The notes under the pieces are model-generated. The model was not told the origin of the DNA. It did not search any database and saw only the letters and a program-made list of their open reading frames with translations. Both the position numbers and the translations under genes were made by a program. Shown piece by piece: positions 1 through 8,232 of a stretch of DNA of 34,131 nucleotides. Source of the stretch: Marinosulfonomonas sp. (GTDB taxonomy: Bacteria > Pseudomonadota > Alphaproteobacteria > Rhodobacterales > Rhodobacteraceae); assembly GCA_015488685.1 (NCBI GenBank), contig WFNH01000010.1:1-34131 (forward strand), in the 5' to 3' direction. Position 1 is the stretch's first letter. Each line of letters opens with the position of its first letter.

Positions 1-81
1 AAGATCGGACACCGGCACACCGCTTTCGGCCTGCTTCAAAATACCCATGATCTGCGCGTCACTGTATCGTTTGTTCTTCAT
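1..81 (-). CDS. IS3-family transposase OrfA, N-terminal part (runs off window)
   Basis: The 27 visible codons start MKNKRYSDAQIMGILKQAES, the opening of the helix-turn-helix OrfA of IS3-group elements. OrfA binds the element's ends, and with OrfB (by programmed frameshift) forms the transposase. The ATG at 81 is preceded by the ribosome-binding sequence TGAGGAGA. Upstream, to about position 150, lies a leader (GTGGTGTTCACAAGTAGAAT on the minus strand) that I recognise as typical of the left end of this IS group. The rest of the element lies outside the window, so intactness cannot be judged. It points away from the orfB fragment that follows, so the two are not one element. Confidence 0.8.
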   Translation of the reverse strand, partial: MKNKRYSDAQIMGILKQAESGVPVSDL

Positions 82-152
82 CAAAATCTCCTCAGATATT
101 ATGCCGAGAAAATTCTACTTGTGAACACCACTAATTTTCAGGGGGATTACCC

Positions 153-947
153 CGCCCTATCAGCCAGCGCCAGCGCGAAGACATGGTTTTGCTGGCTCAT
201 ATCCGAGAACAGCACCGCCTGAGCTTGAACAGTTATGGGCGACCAAGGATGACCGAAGAGCTGAAAGAGATCGGCCTGAATGTAGGGCACCGCCGGGTTG
301 GCCGTTTGATGCGCCAGAACGGGATATCCGTTGTCAGATACCTTTGACCGGCAGGGTATGCGCAGCATGCCCGAGAGGGGCACAAATACAAGGCCACGAC
401 GGATAGCAATCACAAGTTCAACATTGCGCCGAACTTGTTGAGCCGGGATTTCTTTGCCAAAAGGCCAAACCAAAAATGGGTGGTGGATATCAGTTATGTT
501 TGGACCAAAGAAGGCTGGCTCTATTTGGCTGTGGTCCTGGACCTGTATTCCAGGCGTGTCATTGGCTGGGCCGTGTCGAACCGTATGAAACGTGACCTTG
601 CAATCAGGGCGCTGAATATGGCCATCGCTCTACGCAGACCGCCTAAGGGCTGCATTCACCACTCGGATCGTGGCAGCCAATACTGTTCGCATGATTACCA
701 GAAAATCCTGCGCCAGAATGGTTTTAAAGTATCCATGAGCGGTAAGGGAAATTGTTACGATAATGCGGCAATGGAAACCTTCTTCAAAACCATCAAGGCG
801 GAACTACTTTGGCGGCATTCCTGGCAGACCCGCAGGGCGGCTGAGATCGCCATCTTTGAATATATCAATGGCTTCTATAACCCGCGCCGCAGACATTCGG
901 CGCTAGGTTGGAAAAGCCCGTTGGCTTTTGAACAAAAGGCCGCTTAA
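153..947 (+). pseudogene. IS3-family transposase OrfB, 5'-truncated and interrupted
   Basis: Reading frame 153 gives an OrfB N-terminal (HTH_21) segment with SYGRPRMTEELKE and RVGRLMRQNGISVVR, then an in-frame TGA at 345-347. The same frame resumes with KYKATTDSNHKFNIAPNLL and the complete rve/DDE integrase core (VDISYVWTKEGWLYLAVVLD, HSDRGSQYCS, ETFFKTIKAELL, YNPRRRHSALG) to a TAA at 947. About 15 codons around the stop do not match what I expect between the HTH and the integrase domain, so a short insertion probably introduced the stop. The original start codon and first few dozen residues are missing. From position 435 an uninterrupted 170-aa integrase domain could still be translated, but an active transposase is unlikely. 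Confidence 0.85.
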
Positions 948-985
948 ATGAGCACTTGGGGCGGAACGAAACCGTGACAGGTCCA

Positions 986-1259
986 GCCGGTCGAAAATCC
1001 GCTTGGCTGTATGACGTTGCTTGCGCGGATGCCCTTTATCCTCCGCCAGCCAGACATCGATCTGATCCGTAAACGCATCCAGCTTGGGCCGCTTGATCGG
1101 GACGGCGCGGCGACAACCGGGAGGTTCCGAATACGCCAACATCTTGGCCACACTATCTCGGCTGATCCCAAAATCTCGCGCGATTGTCCTGCCGCTTAGC
1201 CCATCCTGAAAATGGGCACGGCGTACCTTCAAATACAATTCCACAGTATAAATCCCCAA
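986..1259 (-). pseudogene. IS21-family transposase IstA, N-terminal stub
   Basis: From a TTG at 1259 the frame opens MGIYTVELYLKVRRAHFQDG, followed by the helix-turn-helix GRTIARDFGISRDSVAKML and the stretch RKQRHTAKRIFDRL. These are the N-terminal DNA-binding region of IstA, the transposase of IS21-type elements. Homology stops after about 90 residues, precisely where the IS3 end begins. The frame only continues because it reads through IS3 DNA. The integrase core and the istB ATPase are absent, so this is a dead remnant cut by a later IS3 insertion or rearrangement. Confidence 0.8.
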
Positions 1260-1301
1260 ACCCTCCCATAAATGAAAGGGCCAAAGTGGCCGGTTTTTAC
1301 A
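986..1301 (-). mobile_element. IS21-family remnant with probable terminal end
   Basis: It holds the istA stub and about 40 bp upstream of it. On the minus strand the outer edge reads TGTAAAAACCGGCCACTTTG, beginning with TG and resembling the TGTAAAA-GGCCA terminal repeats of IS21 elements as I recall them. The end is therefore placed at 1301. No second end or target duplication can be seen, because the other end was lost. Confidence 0.5.
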
Positions 1302-1544
1302 CCGCCCGCGACCGCATTCTGCCGCCGCTACTGCGGCCTAGTATTGCCCCGCCGTTTACAGTTTTCTTGGTCGCATCAAAAGGTCATTCCGCCAGATCGC
1401 AACTCGATACGAGAAAACATCACGCAACTTCATGGCATTGATAAAACACGCCGTTTCAGGCTCTGGTGCGAGTTTTATAAGTCCGCTACCTTATTTACCC
1501 GCCTTCTGGCCCGGTTGCGATGATCAAGCTGCCCCCGGATTCGA
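1302..1544. other. Gene-free spacer between IS debris and histidine kinase
   Basis: No frame here has recognisable protein similarity. I see no tRNA, no strong terminator with a T-run and no clear promoter. It may contain further decayed IS sequence. It lies downstream of the histidine kinase stop at 1545, so the long minus-strand operon ends into it. Confidence 0.5.
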
Positions 1545-3557
1545 TCAATCAAAATGCGCAGCCGGAATCCAGACGGCAAATACAGTCCCGACACCTTCTT
1601 TGCTTTGCGCCCATATATGCCCGCCGCTACGCGACACCAGCTTTTGACTGATCGACAGGCCCAGTCCCGTGCCTTCGGCCTGTTTTGTGGTGAAAAACGG
1701 ATCAAACACACTTTTCAGAATCTCGGATGACATGCCGATTCCGGTATCGGAAACTTCGATTTCCACACCCTGCACCCCGGCTTCATCTTTGTTGGTTGAA
1801 CGCAACGCGAGAGTGCCGCCTTTGGGCATGGCGTGGATTGCGTTGACGATCAGGTTGATCAGTACCTGCTGCAACTCCGTGCGGTTCATCGCAACGTGGC
1901 GGTCGGCGTGCAAGTCCAGCACCAGTTCGATATTCCCCTTGCCCAGCAGGTGCTGCACCAGCGGAATACTATCATTAATCACCTCGCCCGGCAGGTGGTG
2001 CTCGACAAAACCTGCATATTCCTCGGGGCGGGCGAATTGCAGCAGCTTGCTAACCAGAACATTCACGCTGTGGACCTGCTCGTAAATCAGGCCGAATTCG
2101 GTTTCCAACCCTGTGTCATTCCCAACTTCTTGACGGATCACATCCAGATTGCCTTGTATGACTGCAATCGGGTTGTTGATCTCGTGGGCGATACCTGCGG
2201 TAATTTCACCAATGGCCGCCAGTTTCTCTGCCACAACCAGTTGCTTGGTTGTAGCCTCTAGCCGTTGGTTCGCCTCGCTCAGTTCACTGGTGCGTTCGGC
2301 AACGCGCTTGTTTAATTCCTCGGCCCAGTCACGCAGTTTTTGGTCGCGCTCCTGCAACTGTTCCAGCAGGTGGTCCAGATGCCCCGCTACACGCCCCACT
2401 TCATCTTGACCCGCGGGCAGTCCGGTGCGGGCGCCCATATCGCCATCTTCGACTTTGCTGATGGTGGCCACCATGCGTTCCAGCGGTTTGATGATACCGC
2501 CAGCCCAGCGCAAAAAGATCGGCACAGACAGCAAAGCCACCGCCAAAAAACCGCCAAGTATCGTTTTCAAAGTCCGCTGTTTGGCCGCCTGAAACGGGGT
2601 GTCCAGAAAACCCACATACAGCATCCCGACCCGTTTACCAAAGCTGTCTATGATCGGCTCATACGCCGAAATGTACCAGTCATTGACCACGAATGCCCGG
2701 TCCAGCCAGACCTTGCCACCCCCCAGCACGGTTGACCGCACAATGGCCGACACGCGGGTACCCAAGGCGCGGACGTTTTCAAACAGGCGCACGTTGGTGC
2801 TGATACGCACATCGTCCAGAAACAGTGTTGCAGTGCCGCGGCTGCCTTCGGTCAGGCTGGCAGCCGGGTAAACCAGATCATTGATCGTGTCGATAAAAGA
2901 CAGGTTGCGGTTCAGCAGTAACCCGCCAACCAATGCAGCGGGGCTACCAGCATTAACAGCCGTGGCTGTATGAACCACCATTCCACGGGTTTCCGCCTGC
3001 CGGTCGGTAGGAACAGCGGCTTCGGTCGGAACGAGTTTTATCAAGGCCTGTTGTGCCAGATCGGGGGAAATCGCAGCCAGATCAGCCGCCTGGAAAATAT
3101 CAATTTCAGTAACGTCCTGCCCCGCAATTGCCTGCTGTACCACAGGCCATTTCATGACGTCCGATTTTCCGGCAAAGGATGGCGCAGAAATAATCTGTCC
3201 GGTTCCTGTTGTCAGGTACAGAAAATCCAGCCCCAGATTCGCGCGTTCCTTATCAAGATAGGCCGCAATCTCGGTAGGGTTGTTGGCCTGAATCACATGC
3301 GCGAATTCAGCAGATTTTCCCAGTGCTTTTACCCGTTCGCCACTACGTTCCAAAATACCCTTTAAATACTGGTGCGCGATGGTCAGATCACCATTCACCT
3401 TGGCAATCAGTAGATTGTCAAACCGGTTGACCCAGTTCACCCCGACCACCCATAAAAACAGCGGCATCACCACCAGCATAGGCAAAAGTGCAATCGCCAA
3501 CAGGCGGGCGCGGACCGAGTGGAACCATTTTATCCGGCTATGCAGAGACCTAGACAT
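1545..3557 (-). CDS. Cache-domain sensor histidine kinase
   Basis: This is a 670-aa membrane sensor kinase, expected to phosphorylate the response regulator encoded just upstream. In order it has a first membrane helix (about residues 18-38), a large periplasmic sensing region of Cache type (ending near the motif GKRVGMLYVGFLD), a second helix (ILGGFLAVALLSVPIFLRW), a HAMP linker, a coiled coil (ERTSELSEANQRLEA), a dimerisation domain with phospho-acceptor His458 in GIAHEINNPIAVIQ, and a GHKL ATPase with N572, VSDTGIGM and the G2 box EGTGLGLS. I chose the ATG at 3557 because it overlaps the regulator's stop codon (GATGTCTAG), implying translational coupling; an upstream in-frame start at 3635 would run far into the regulator. 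The ligand is unknown. By context it may report formate, a quinone/redox state or a small organic acid. Confidence 0.9.
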   Translation of the reverse strand: MSRSLHSRIKWFHSVRARLLAIALLPMLVVMPLFLWVVGVNWVNRFDNLLIAKVNGDLTIAHQYLKGILERSGERVKALGKSAEFAHVIQANNPTEIAAYLDKERANLGLDFLYLTTGTGQIISAPSFAGKSDVMKWPVVQQAIAGQDVTEIDIFQAADLAAISPDLAQQALIKLVPTEAAVPTDRQAETRGMVVHTATAVNAGSPAALVGGLLLNRNLSFIDTINDLVYPAASLTEGSRGTATLFLDDVRISTNVRLFENVRALGTRVSAIVRSTVLGGGKVWLDRAFVVNDWYISAYEPIIDSFGKRVGMLYVGFLDTPFQAAKQRTLKTILGGFLAVALLSVPIFLRWAGGIIKPLERMVATISKVEDGDMGARTGLPAGQDEVGRVAGHLDHLLEQLQERDQKLRDWAEELNKRVAERTSELSEANQRLEATTKQLVVAEKLAAIGEITAGIAHEINNPIAVIQGNLDVIRQEVGNDTGLETEFGLIYEQVHSVNVLVSKLLQFARPEEYAGFVEHHLPGEVINDSIPLVQHLLGKGNIELVLDLHADRHVAMNRTELQQVLINLIVNAIHAMPKGGTLALRSTNKDEAGVQGVEIEVSDTGIGMSSEILKSVFDPFFTTKQAEGTGLGLSISQKLVSRSGGHIWAQSKEGVGTVFAVWIPAAHFD

Positions 3558-4926
3558 CCCACATCGCGCATTTGCGGTCGATGGTTTTGCGCGACACGCC
3601 CAGTCGGCGCGCGGCCTCGGCGCGGTTACCACCACAGGCGTCCAGAACGGTCAGGATATGGCGACGTTCAACCGCTTGCAGGGAATCCGGTGCGGCAGCG
3701 GTATCATCCTCGTCGCCACAGGAAAATTCCGGCGGGAATTCCCCAAGGATAAGCGAGCGTTCAATCAGGTTGCGCAATTCACGCACATTGCCGGGCCAGT
3801 CATAGCAGGACAGTTTCAACAGCACCTGTTCGGTCAACGGCAGCGGCGGCACACGCAATTCATGCGACAGCTTTTTCATGAACATCGCCGCCAGTTCCGG
3901 CAAATCACTGATACGTTCACGCAAGGTAGGCATCCGCACATTCAGCACGTTGATCCGGTGATAAAGATCCTCGCGGAAATGACCCTGTTCAACCGCCGCC
4001 GGAAGATCGGCATTGGTGGCAAAGATAAACCGCAGATTCAGCGGCACTTCGCGTTGCGAGCCAAAGGGGCGGATGCGCATTTCCTCGATCACCCGCAGCA
4101 GGGTGGCTTGCAACAACAATGGCATTTCCGCGATTTCATCGAAAAACAACGTGCCGCCGCTGGCATAAAGCAACAGCCCATCCTGCCGCCCGTGTGCCTG
4201 TGCCGGATCATTCTGCACATAGCCGAACAGCTCGTTGGCGATTACTTCTGGGGAAAATGACGCGCAATTGACCGGCACAAAGGGCTTGTCGGACCGGTCC
4301 GACATGGCGTGCAATGCGCGGGCGGCGATTTCCTTGCCGGTGCCGGTATCGCCAGTGAATAGCACCGGCGTTGGCAGCGGCGCGACACGTTGCAGGGTTT
4401 CGCGAATATCGGTAATTTCTTTGGAATTCCCCAGCAACCGCCCCCGTCCTGCCGTGGCATCCGCCGACAACTCGTATTTAAGCAAGAAGTTTTCGCGTTG
4501 CAGATGCAGCCGGTCCATACTGCGTGCCACTGCGTTCAATATCTGATTTGACCGAAACGGTTTGAGCACGAAATCCACCGCCCCCGCCCGCAGCGCCTGA
4601 ATGGCGGTTTCCAGATCGGCAAAGGCGGTTATCAGAATGGCATCGGCGAAAAATCCGACCTGTCGCTGTTCGCGCAGCCATTCAAGACCGGTTTTGCCTG
4701 GCAGTATATTATCAAGGATAACAATGTCATAGTGGTTGTTGTCCAGCAGTTTTGAGGCCTCTTCCACATCGGCGGCCTGTTCGACCCGTTTACACCGCGG
4801 TCCCAGAATTTTGGTCAGGAAATTGCGCATCCCCGGCTCGTCATCCACAACAAGGATCGAGCACAGCTCAAGTCCGGCGCCGAATTCGGGCGACGGGTTT
4901 GTCGGGGGGGTGTCGGGTTTGTTCAT
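3550..4926 (-). CDS. NtrC-family response regulator lacking the GAFTGA loop
   Basis: The 458-aa protein has a receiver domain (DD acidic pair in ILVVDDEPGM, phospho-acceptor Asp72 in VILDN, Lys122 in VLKPF), an AAA+ domain with Walker A GDTGTGKE (Lys198) and Walker B GGTLFFDEI (Asp263), the arginine-containing REDLYHRINVL segment, and a Fis-type C-terminal helix-turn-helix (GNRAEAARRLGVSRKTIDRK). In sigma-54 activators ELFGHEKGAFTGA is expected; here, after ELFGY (Tyr236), the sequence is VQNDPAQAHGRQDG, so the sigma-54 contact loop is missing. Related regulators without it (Rhodobacter NtrC, HupR) work with sigma-70 polymerase. ATG 4926 is preferred over GTG 4932 because AGGG lies five bases upstream of it. 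It is partnered with the overlapping kinase gene and is likely the regulator of the formate dehydrogenase operon. Confidence 0.9.
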   Translation of the reverse strand: MNKPDTPPTNPSPEFGAGLELCSILVVDDEPGMRNFLTKILGPRCKRVEQAADVEEASKLLDNNHYDIVILDNILPGKTGLEWLREQRQVGFFADAILITAFADLETAIQALRAGAVDFVLKPFRSNQILNAVARSMDRLHLQRENFLLKYELSADATAGRGRLLGNSKEITDIRETLQRVAPLPTPVLFTGDTGTGKEIAARALHAMSDRSDKPFVPVNCASFSPEVIANELFGYVQNDPAQAHGRQDGLLLYASGGTLFFDEIAEMPLLLQATLLRVIEEMRIRPFGSQREVPLNLRFIFATNADLPAAVEQGHFREDLYHRINVLNVRMPTLRERISDLPELAAMFMKKLSHELRVPPLPLTEQVLLKLSCYDWPGNVRELRNLIERSLILGEFPPEFSCGDEDDTAAAPDSLQAVERRHILTVLDACGGNRAEAARRLGVSRKTIDRKCAMWDV

Positions 4927-4992
4927 CGGCACCCTATGTCTGGAATCCGGTTGATCATGATCCGTCTAGCCTGCGCTATCGCGCATCAATTA

Positions 4993-6282
4993 TCAACCTT
5001 CTGCTTGCTCTATATCCTTCAAGGTTTCGGCAACCAGTTCGCCCAGCCCCAACACCTCGAGGTTATAGATCTCGCGCTCTTCCAGACCTTCTTCGAAAAC
5101 CGTACGGCAGTTGGCGCAGGGCACAACCACGGCTTCCAGCCCGTCAATCGCGTTCAACTGGTCCGCTTTGCAGCCAAAGGCCGCATTCTGCAATTCGGCT
5201 GCACGCGGATTGGCCGAAACACCACCACCACCACCGCAACACAGGTTGCCAAGACCTGCGTTTTCCATTTCGACAAAATCGGCGCAGCTTTCATCCAGCA
5301 ACCTGCGAGGCTCTTTCAGCAGACCGCCACGCCGGATAATCTGGCAAGGATCATGCAACGTCATCTTGCGCCCGTCCTTGGCCCCTGCCGGTATTTTGCC
5401 ATCACGGCGCAACTGATCCAGCAGTTCGATAATATGCACGACTTCGAACTTAAACGGGCGGCCAACCATATTCGGACCCGCCCAGCGGATCGCGCCATAG
5501 GCGTGGCCGCATTCGGGGCTGATCACATATTTCACGCCCAGTTCCTCGGCGGCATCCACCACGCGGGTAACGATTTCTTTGGCCAAGGGGCCAGAACCAA
5601 TCTGAACACCAACATTGGTTGCTTCATATGCCTTGGAGGAAATAGTCCAGCTGACACCGGCCTTTTGGAAAATTTTGGCATAGGCGCCTATGATTTCAGG
5701 ATACCCCATGATTTCCATCGACGACAGGATCGCCATGTAATCGGCCCCCTGCTTGTCGACCTCGATCTTGATGCCGGTTTCCTTTTCCTGATGTTTGACC
5801 TGCGCCAACAGGGCTTTGGAAGTAACCCCCATCGGGCTGCCGGTTTTCTCGACAAAATCAACCGAGCGTTTCAGCCCGTCTGGCACGATATCCGCCGCCG
5901 CGTAACCTTCGCGCATCTTGCGGATGGTGCCGGCAATGTCGATGCCCATCGGGCAAACCATCGTGCAGCGCCCGCACATGGTGCAACTGTCATAAACCAG
6001 CGTTTCCCATTCTCGTAACTCGTCCTCGGTTACGGCGGGGGGCAGCAGGCCGAACATCTTGCGGATGCTGTGCAGCGGGGCCTTTTCCCGCTTGTAGGCC
6101 TTGACCATCGGGAACAGTTTATAGGTAGGCGTATATTTCGGATCCTTGGTTGCCATGTAGAAATGGCACGCCTCGGCGCATTCGCCGCAATGCACGCAGG
6201 CCTCGAAAAACGAGGCGACCTCGCCATCGGTAAATTGCAGGAATTTATCGACGGCAATTTGGGCTTTGTTATCACTGCTCAT
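4993..6282 (-). CDS. DsrK/HdrD-like iron-sulfur protein, copy 1
   Basis: This 429-aa soluble or membrane-associated electron carrier belongs to the GlpC/HdrD/DsrK/TmcB group. Two [4Fe-4S] motifs lie at the front (Cys29-32-35-39 in CVHCGECAEAC; Cys100-103-106-110 in CTMCGRCTMVC). A degenerate first CCG-type region follows (SPECGHAYG, Cys258), then a complete CCG domain (HDPC at 313, CCGGGGG at 349-350, PCANC at 389-392), the type that binds a noncubane 4Fe-4S cluster in heterodisulfide reductases. The start is the ATG at 6282, which overlaps the TGA of the cytochrome b gene upstream (ATGA); longer in-frame starts reach into that gene. Its partner is that NarI-like subunit. The role is electron exchange between the membrane and a cytoplasmic acceptor or donor; substrate unknown. 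Confidence 0.88.
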   Translation of the reverse strand: MSSDNKAQIAVDKFLQFTDGEVASFFEACVHCGECAEACHFYMATKDPKYTPTYKLFPMVKAYKREKAPLHSIRKMFGLLPPAVTEDELREWETLVYDSCTMCGRCTMVCPMGIDIAGTIRKMREGYAAADIVPDGLKRSVDFVEKTGSPMGVTSKALLAQVKHQEKETGIKIEVDKQGADYMAILSSMEIMGYPEIIGAYAKIFQKAGVSWTISSKAYEATNVGVQIGSGPLAKEIVTRVVDAAEELGVKYVISPECGHAYGAIRWAGPNMVGRPFKFEVVHIIELLDQLRRDGKIPAGAKDGRKMTLHDPCQIIRRGGLLKEPRRLLDESCADFVEMENAGLGNLCCGGGGGVSANPRAAELQNAAFGCKADQLNAIDGLEAVVVPCANCRTVFEEGLEEREIYNLEVLGLGELVAETLKDIEQAEG

Positions 6283-6920
6283 GGGTTCATCCCCTTCCGG
6301 CCATAGGTCGCGCCGGTGTGGCCGCGCGACAGAACAAAGGTGAAGGCGTGCATCAATCGACTGAACGGGAAGTAGATCAGCCAGATATCGACGAACAGCA
6401 TATGGATACCACGCAGCACTTCGTGGCTTTGTTGTAGCGCCAGACAGCCAGTCAGCATGACAAGGAACGTCAGCCATGTGCCGATGTGATCATCCCGATC
6501 GGAAATCAGCCGCATTACAGGGTCCGAAAACCGACGCACCCACAGAACAATCAAACCGGCAAAGGCAATTTCCGACGCAAGGATAAAGCCCCAGCGCGGA
6601 AGTGGTGTCCAAGAGATGCCCAGATACTGTTTAATGAAATCAATGTGGAACGCACCGAAAAAGAACAGCACGAACAGACCTAGATGAAAAGCATACCCGC
6701 CGACAATATGGATCCAGGTCCGCCGCGCGAACATCCCGCGCGGTAGGAAATGGCGCAGATTACCTTTGATGAAACCGGCTGTCGCCGACCCCTTTGGCGG
6801 TGAAATATCGGGCTTGCGACCCATGCGGATCAGTCCAAACACGCGCCATGCAGCGGCCAGCGCAAAGATAGCAGCGGCGATATAGAACAACGGGCCTTCT
6901 ACAAAACCAACAAACCCCAT
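6279..6920 (-). CDS. NarI/DsrM-like cytochrome b membrane subunit, copy 1
   Basis: The protein is 213 aa with about five hydrophobic helices. It begins MGFVGFVEGPLFYIAAAIF and ends with a short basic tail. Histidines that could bind two b hemes sit in HIVGGYAFHLGLF on the second helix and in SHEVLRGIHMLFVD and FSRLMHAF near the end, the arrangement expected of NarI-, DsrM- and HdrE-type quinone-reactive subunits. Its stop overlaps the start of the DsrK-like gene by four bases, so the two make a membrane module. A ribosome-binding sequence (AAGGGGTAAAGG) precedes the ATG at 6920. It is a paralogue of the gene at 8229-8873: the FVEGPLFY opening, the YAFHLGLFVL segment and the VDIWLIYFPFSRL segment recur in both. 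Confidence 0.87.
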   Translation of the reverse strand: MGFVGFVEGPLFYIAAAIFALAAAWRVFGLIRMGRKPDISPPKGSATAGFIKGNLRHFLPRGMFARRTWIHIVGGYAFHLGLFVLFFFGAFHIDFIKQYLGISWTPLPRWGFILASEIAFAGLIVLWVRRFSDPVMRLISDRDDHIGTWLTFLVMLTGCLALQQSHEVLRGIHMLFVDIWLIYFPFSRLMHAFTFVLSRGHTGATYGRKGMNP

Positions 6921-6981
6921 GCCTTTACCCCTTGTACATTAAAGAGCCGCGTCCGCCTTTATATTACGTCCAGCCTTCGTA

Positions 6982-8232
6982 TCAGTCTATCATTTGGCGC
7001 TCGACCATCTGCACCATATCTTCGATTTTCTTATCCCATTTGAAATGTTCGGAACTCTTGTCAAAGGTCATGTGGCAAAAGGCACATGACATAACGACAC
7101 CTTCTGCCCCGGTTTTTTCCACCTGATCCATTTTGATCTTGAACGATTCCAGCTGCAACTTGCGGGCGCTTTCAATCACAACCACGCCACCACCGCCGCC
7201 GCAGCACCAGTTGGTTACACCACCCGGCTTCATTTCGCGGTAATCGGTTACAAGGTCTCGCATCATTTCGCGTGGTTCTTCAAACACACCACCGCGTCGG
7301 CCCAATTTACATGGGTCGTGATAGGTAAGTGCCCGACTCTCGGGTTTGAGCTTAAGTCGCCCTTCTTTGTGCATTCGTGCCAGAAATTCGACGATATGCA
7401 GCACTTCAAACGGCAATTCTCGGCCCAATAGGTTGGGCGCCTCCCAGCGGATCGAGCCATAGCCATGGCCGCATTCCGGAGCCAGCACAGTTTTTGCCCC
7501 CATATCTTCTGCCGCTTCGGTAATTCGTTCCACCATTGTCCGGGCTATGCTCTCTTCGCCAGAAAATAGGCCCAGATTGCTCGCCTCGTAGCCTTTCGAC
7601 GAGAAGCTCCAATCTATTCCAAGGCGGTCAAGAATCTTGGCCATCGCCGCCAGAGTTGGTTGATAGGCTTCATAATCTAGTGAAGAGTCGAGCAACAAAA
7701 CTTCAGCATGAGGCTTGTCGAGGTGCATCTTGACATCATATTTTTTCTCAACGTCATCGAGGATTTTCCGCAATTTTTTTGCAGTGACACCAATCGGGCT
7801 GCCGGTATCGCGGGCAGCGTGGGCCATTTTTGTGATCTCTGGTGGCACAAGGCCCACCTCTGACATGCCCTCGCGCATCACCCAAACCAGCGAGGCAATA
7901 TCGATTCCCATCGGACAGGCAAGTGTGCACCGGCCGCACATAGAGCAAGAATCGTAAATCAGATCCTGCCAATCCGATAATTCTTCTTCGGTGACTTTCT
8001 TTGGCGCCCGCCCAATCATACGCCAAAGAGGCGACAATGGATCCTTGCTTGCCTGATAGGCCTGCTGGAGGGGCTGGAATTTCATCACCGGCGCATGTCT
8101 GGGGTCACCCGTCGCCTCGTGGTATTGACAGGCCTGCGCACAAAGCCCGCACCGAACACAAGCATCCAGATAGCTTGCGACCTTGGCACCTGTTTTTTCA
8201 ACAAATTTATCAATGGCTTTTTGAACGGTCAT
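6982..8232 (-). CDS. DsrK/HdrD-like iron-sulfur protein, copy 2
   Basis: This 416-aa paralogue of the protein at 4993-6282 has the same order of motifs: CVRCGLCAQAC (Cys25-28-31-35), CSMCGRCTLACPMG, APECGHGYGSIRW, YHDPCKLGRRGG, CCGGGGGVVV and SCAFCHMTF. The ferredoxin motifs should carry two cubane 4Fe-4S clusters and the CCG domain a noncubane one. Sequence between motifs has drifted, so this is an old duplication rather than a recent copy. Its ATG overlaps the stop of the second cytochrome b gene (ATGA). It is closest to the formate dehydrogenase genes and may be the module that receives formate-derived electrons, but which direction electrons flow is inference. Confidence 0.88.
   Translation of the reverse strand: MTVQKAIDKFVEKTGAKVASYLDACVRCGLCAQACQYHEATGDPRHAPVMKFQPLQQAYQASKDPLSPLWRMIGRAPKKVTEEELSDWQDLIYDSCSMCGRCTLACPMGIDIASLVWVMREGMSEVGLVPPEITKMAHAARDTGSPIGVTAKKLRKILDDVEKKYDVKMHLDKPHAEVLLLDSSLDYEAYQPTLAAMAKILDRLGIDWSFSSKGYEASNLGLFSGEESIARTMVERITEAAEDMGAKTVLAPECGHGYGSIRWEAPNLLGRELPFEVLHIVEFLARMHKEGRLKLKPESRALTYHDPCKLGRRGGVFEEPREMMRDLVTDYREMKPGGVTNWCCGGGGGVVVIESARKLQLESFKIKMDQVEKTGAEGVVMSCAFCHMTFDKSSEHFKWDKKIEDMVQMVERQMID

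Larger units (their letters stand above)
1..985. mobile_element. Two abutting IS3-family fragments
   Basis: A left-end-plus-orfA segment on the minus strand meets, near 150, the middle of an orfB on the plus strand. That head-to-head join cannot come from one intact IS and implies an insertion with adjacent deletion or an inversion. The right boundary is placed at about 985 because the downstream reading frame changes there from IS3-end sequence to IS21 istA. The minus-strand end reads TGGACCTGTCACGGTTTCG, starting with the TG usual for IS3 ends. The left boundary between the two fragments is not exact, and I did not find a matching pair of terminal repeats. Confidence 0.65.

Noticed and set aside
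1302-1544. Small ORFs of 70-85 codons
   Set aside because: No recognisable similarity, no ribosome-binding sites, and they overlap each other in several frames.
6283-6477. N-terminal extension of the DsrK-like protein
   Set aside because: It would be read out of frame through the cytochrome b gene; the ATGA overlap gives a convincing start at 6282.
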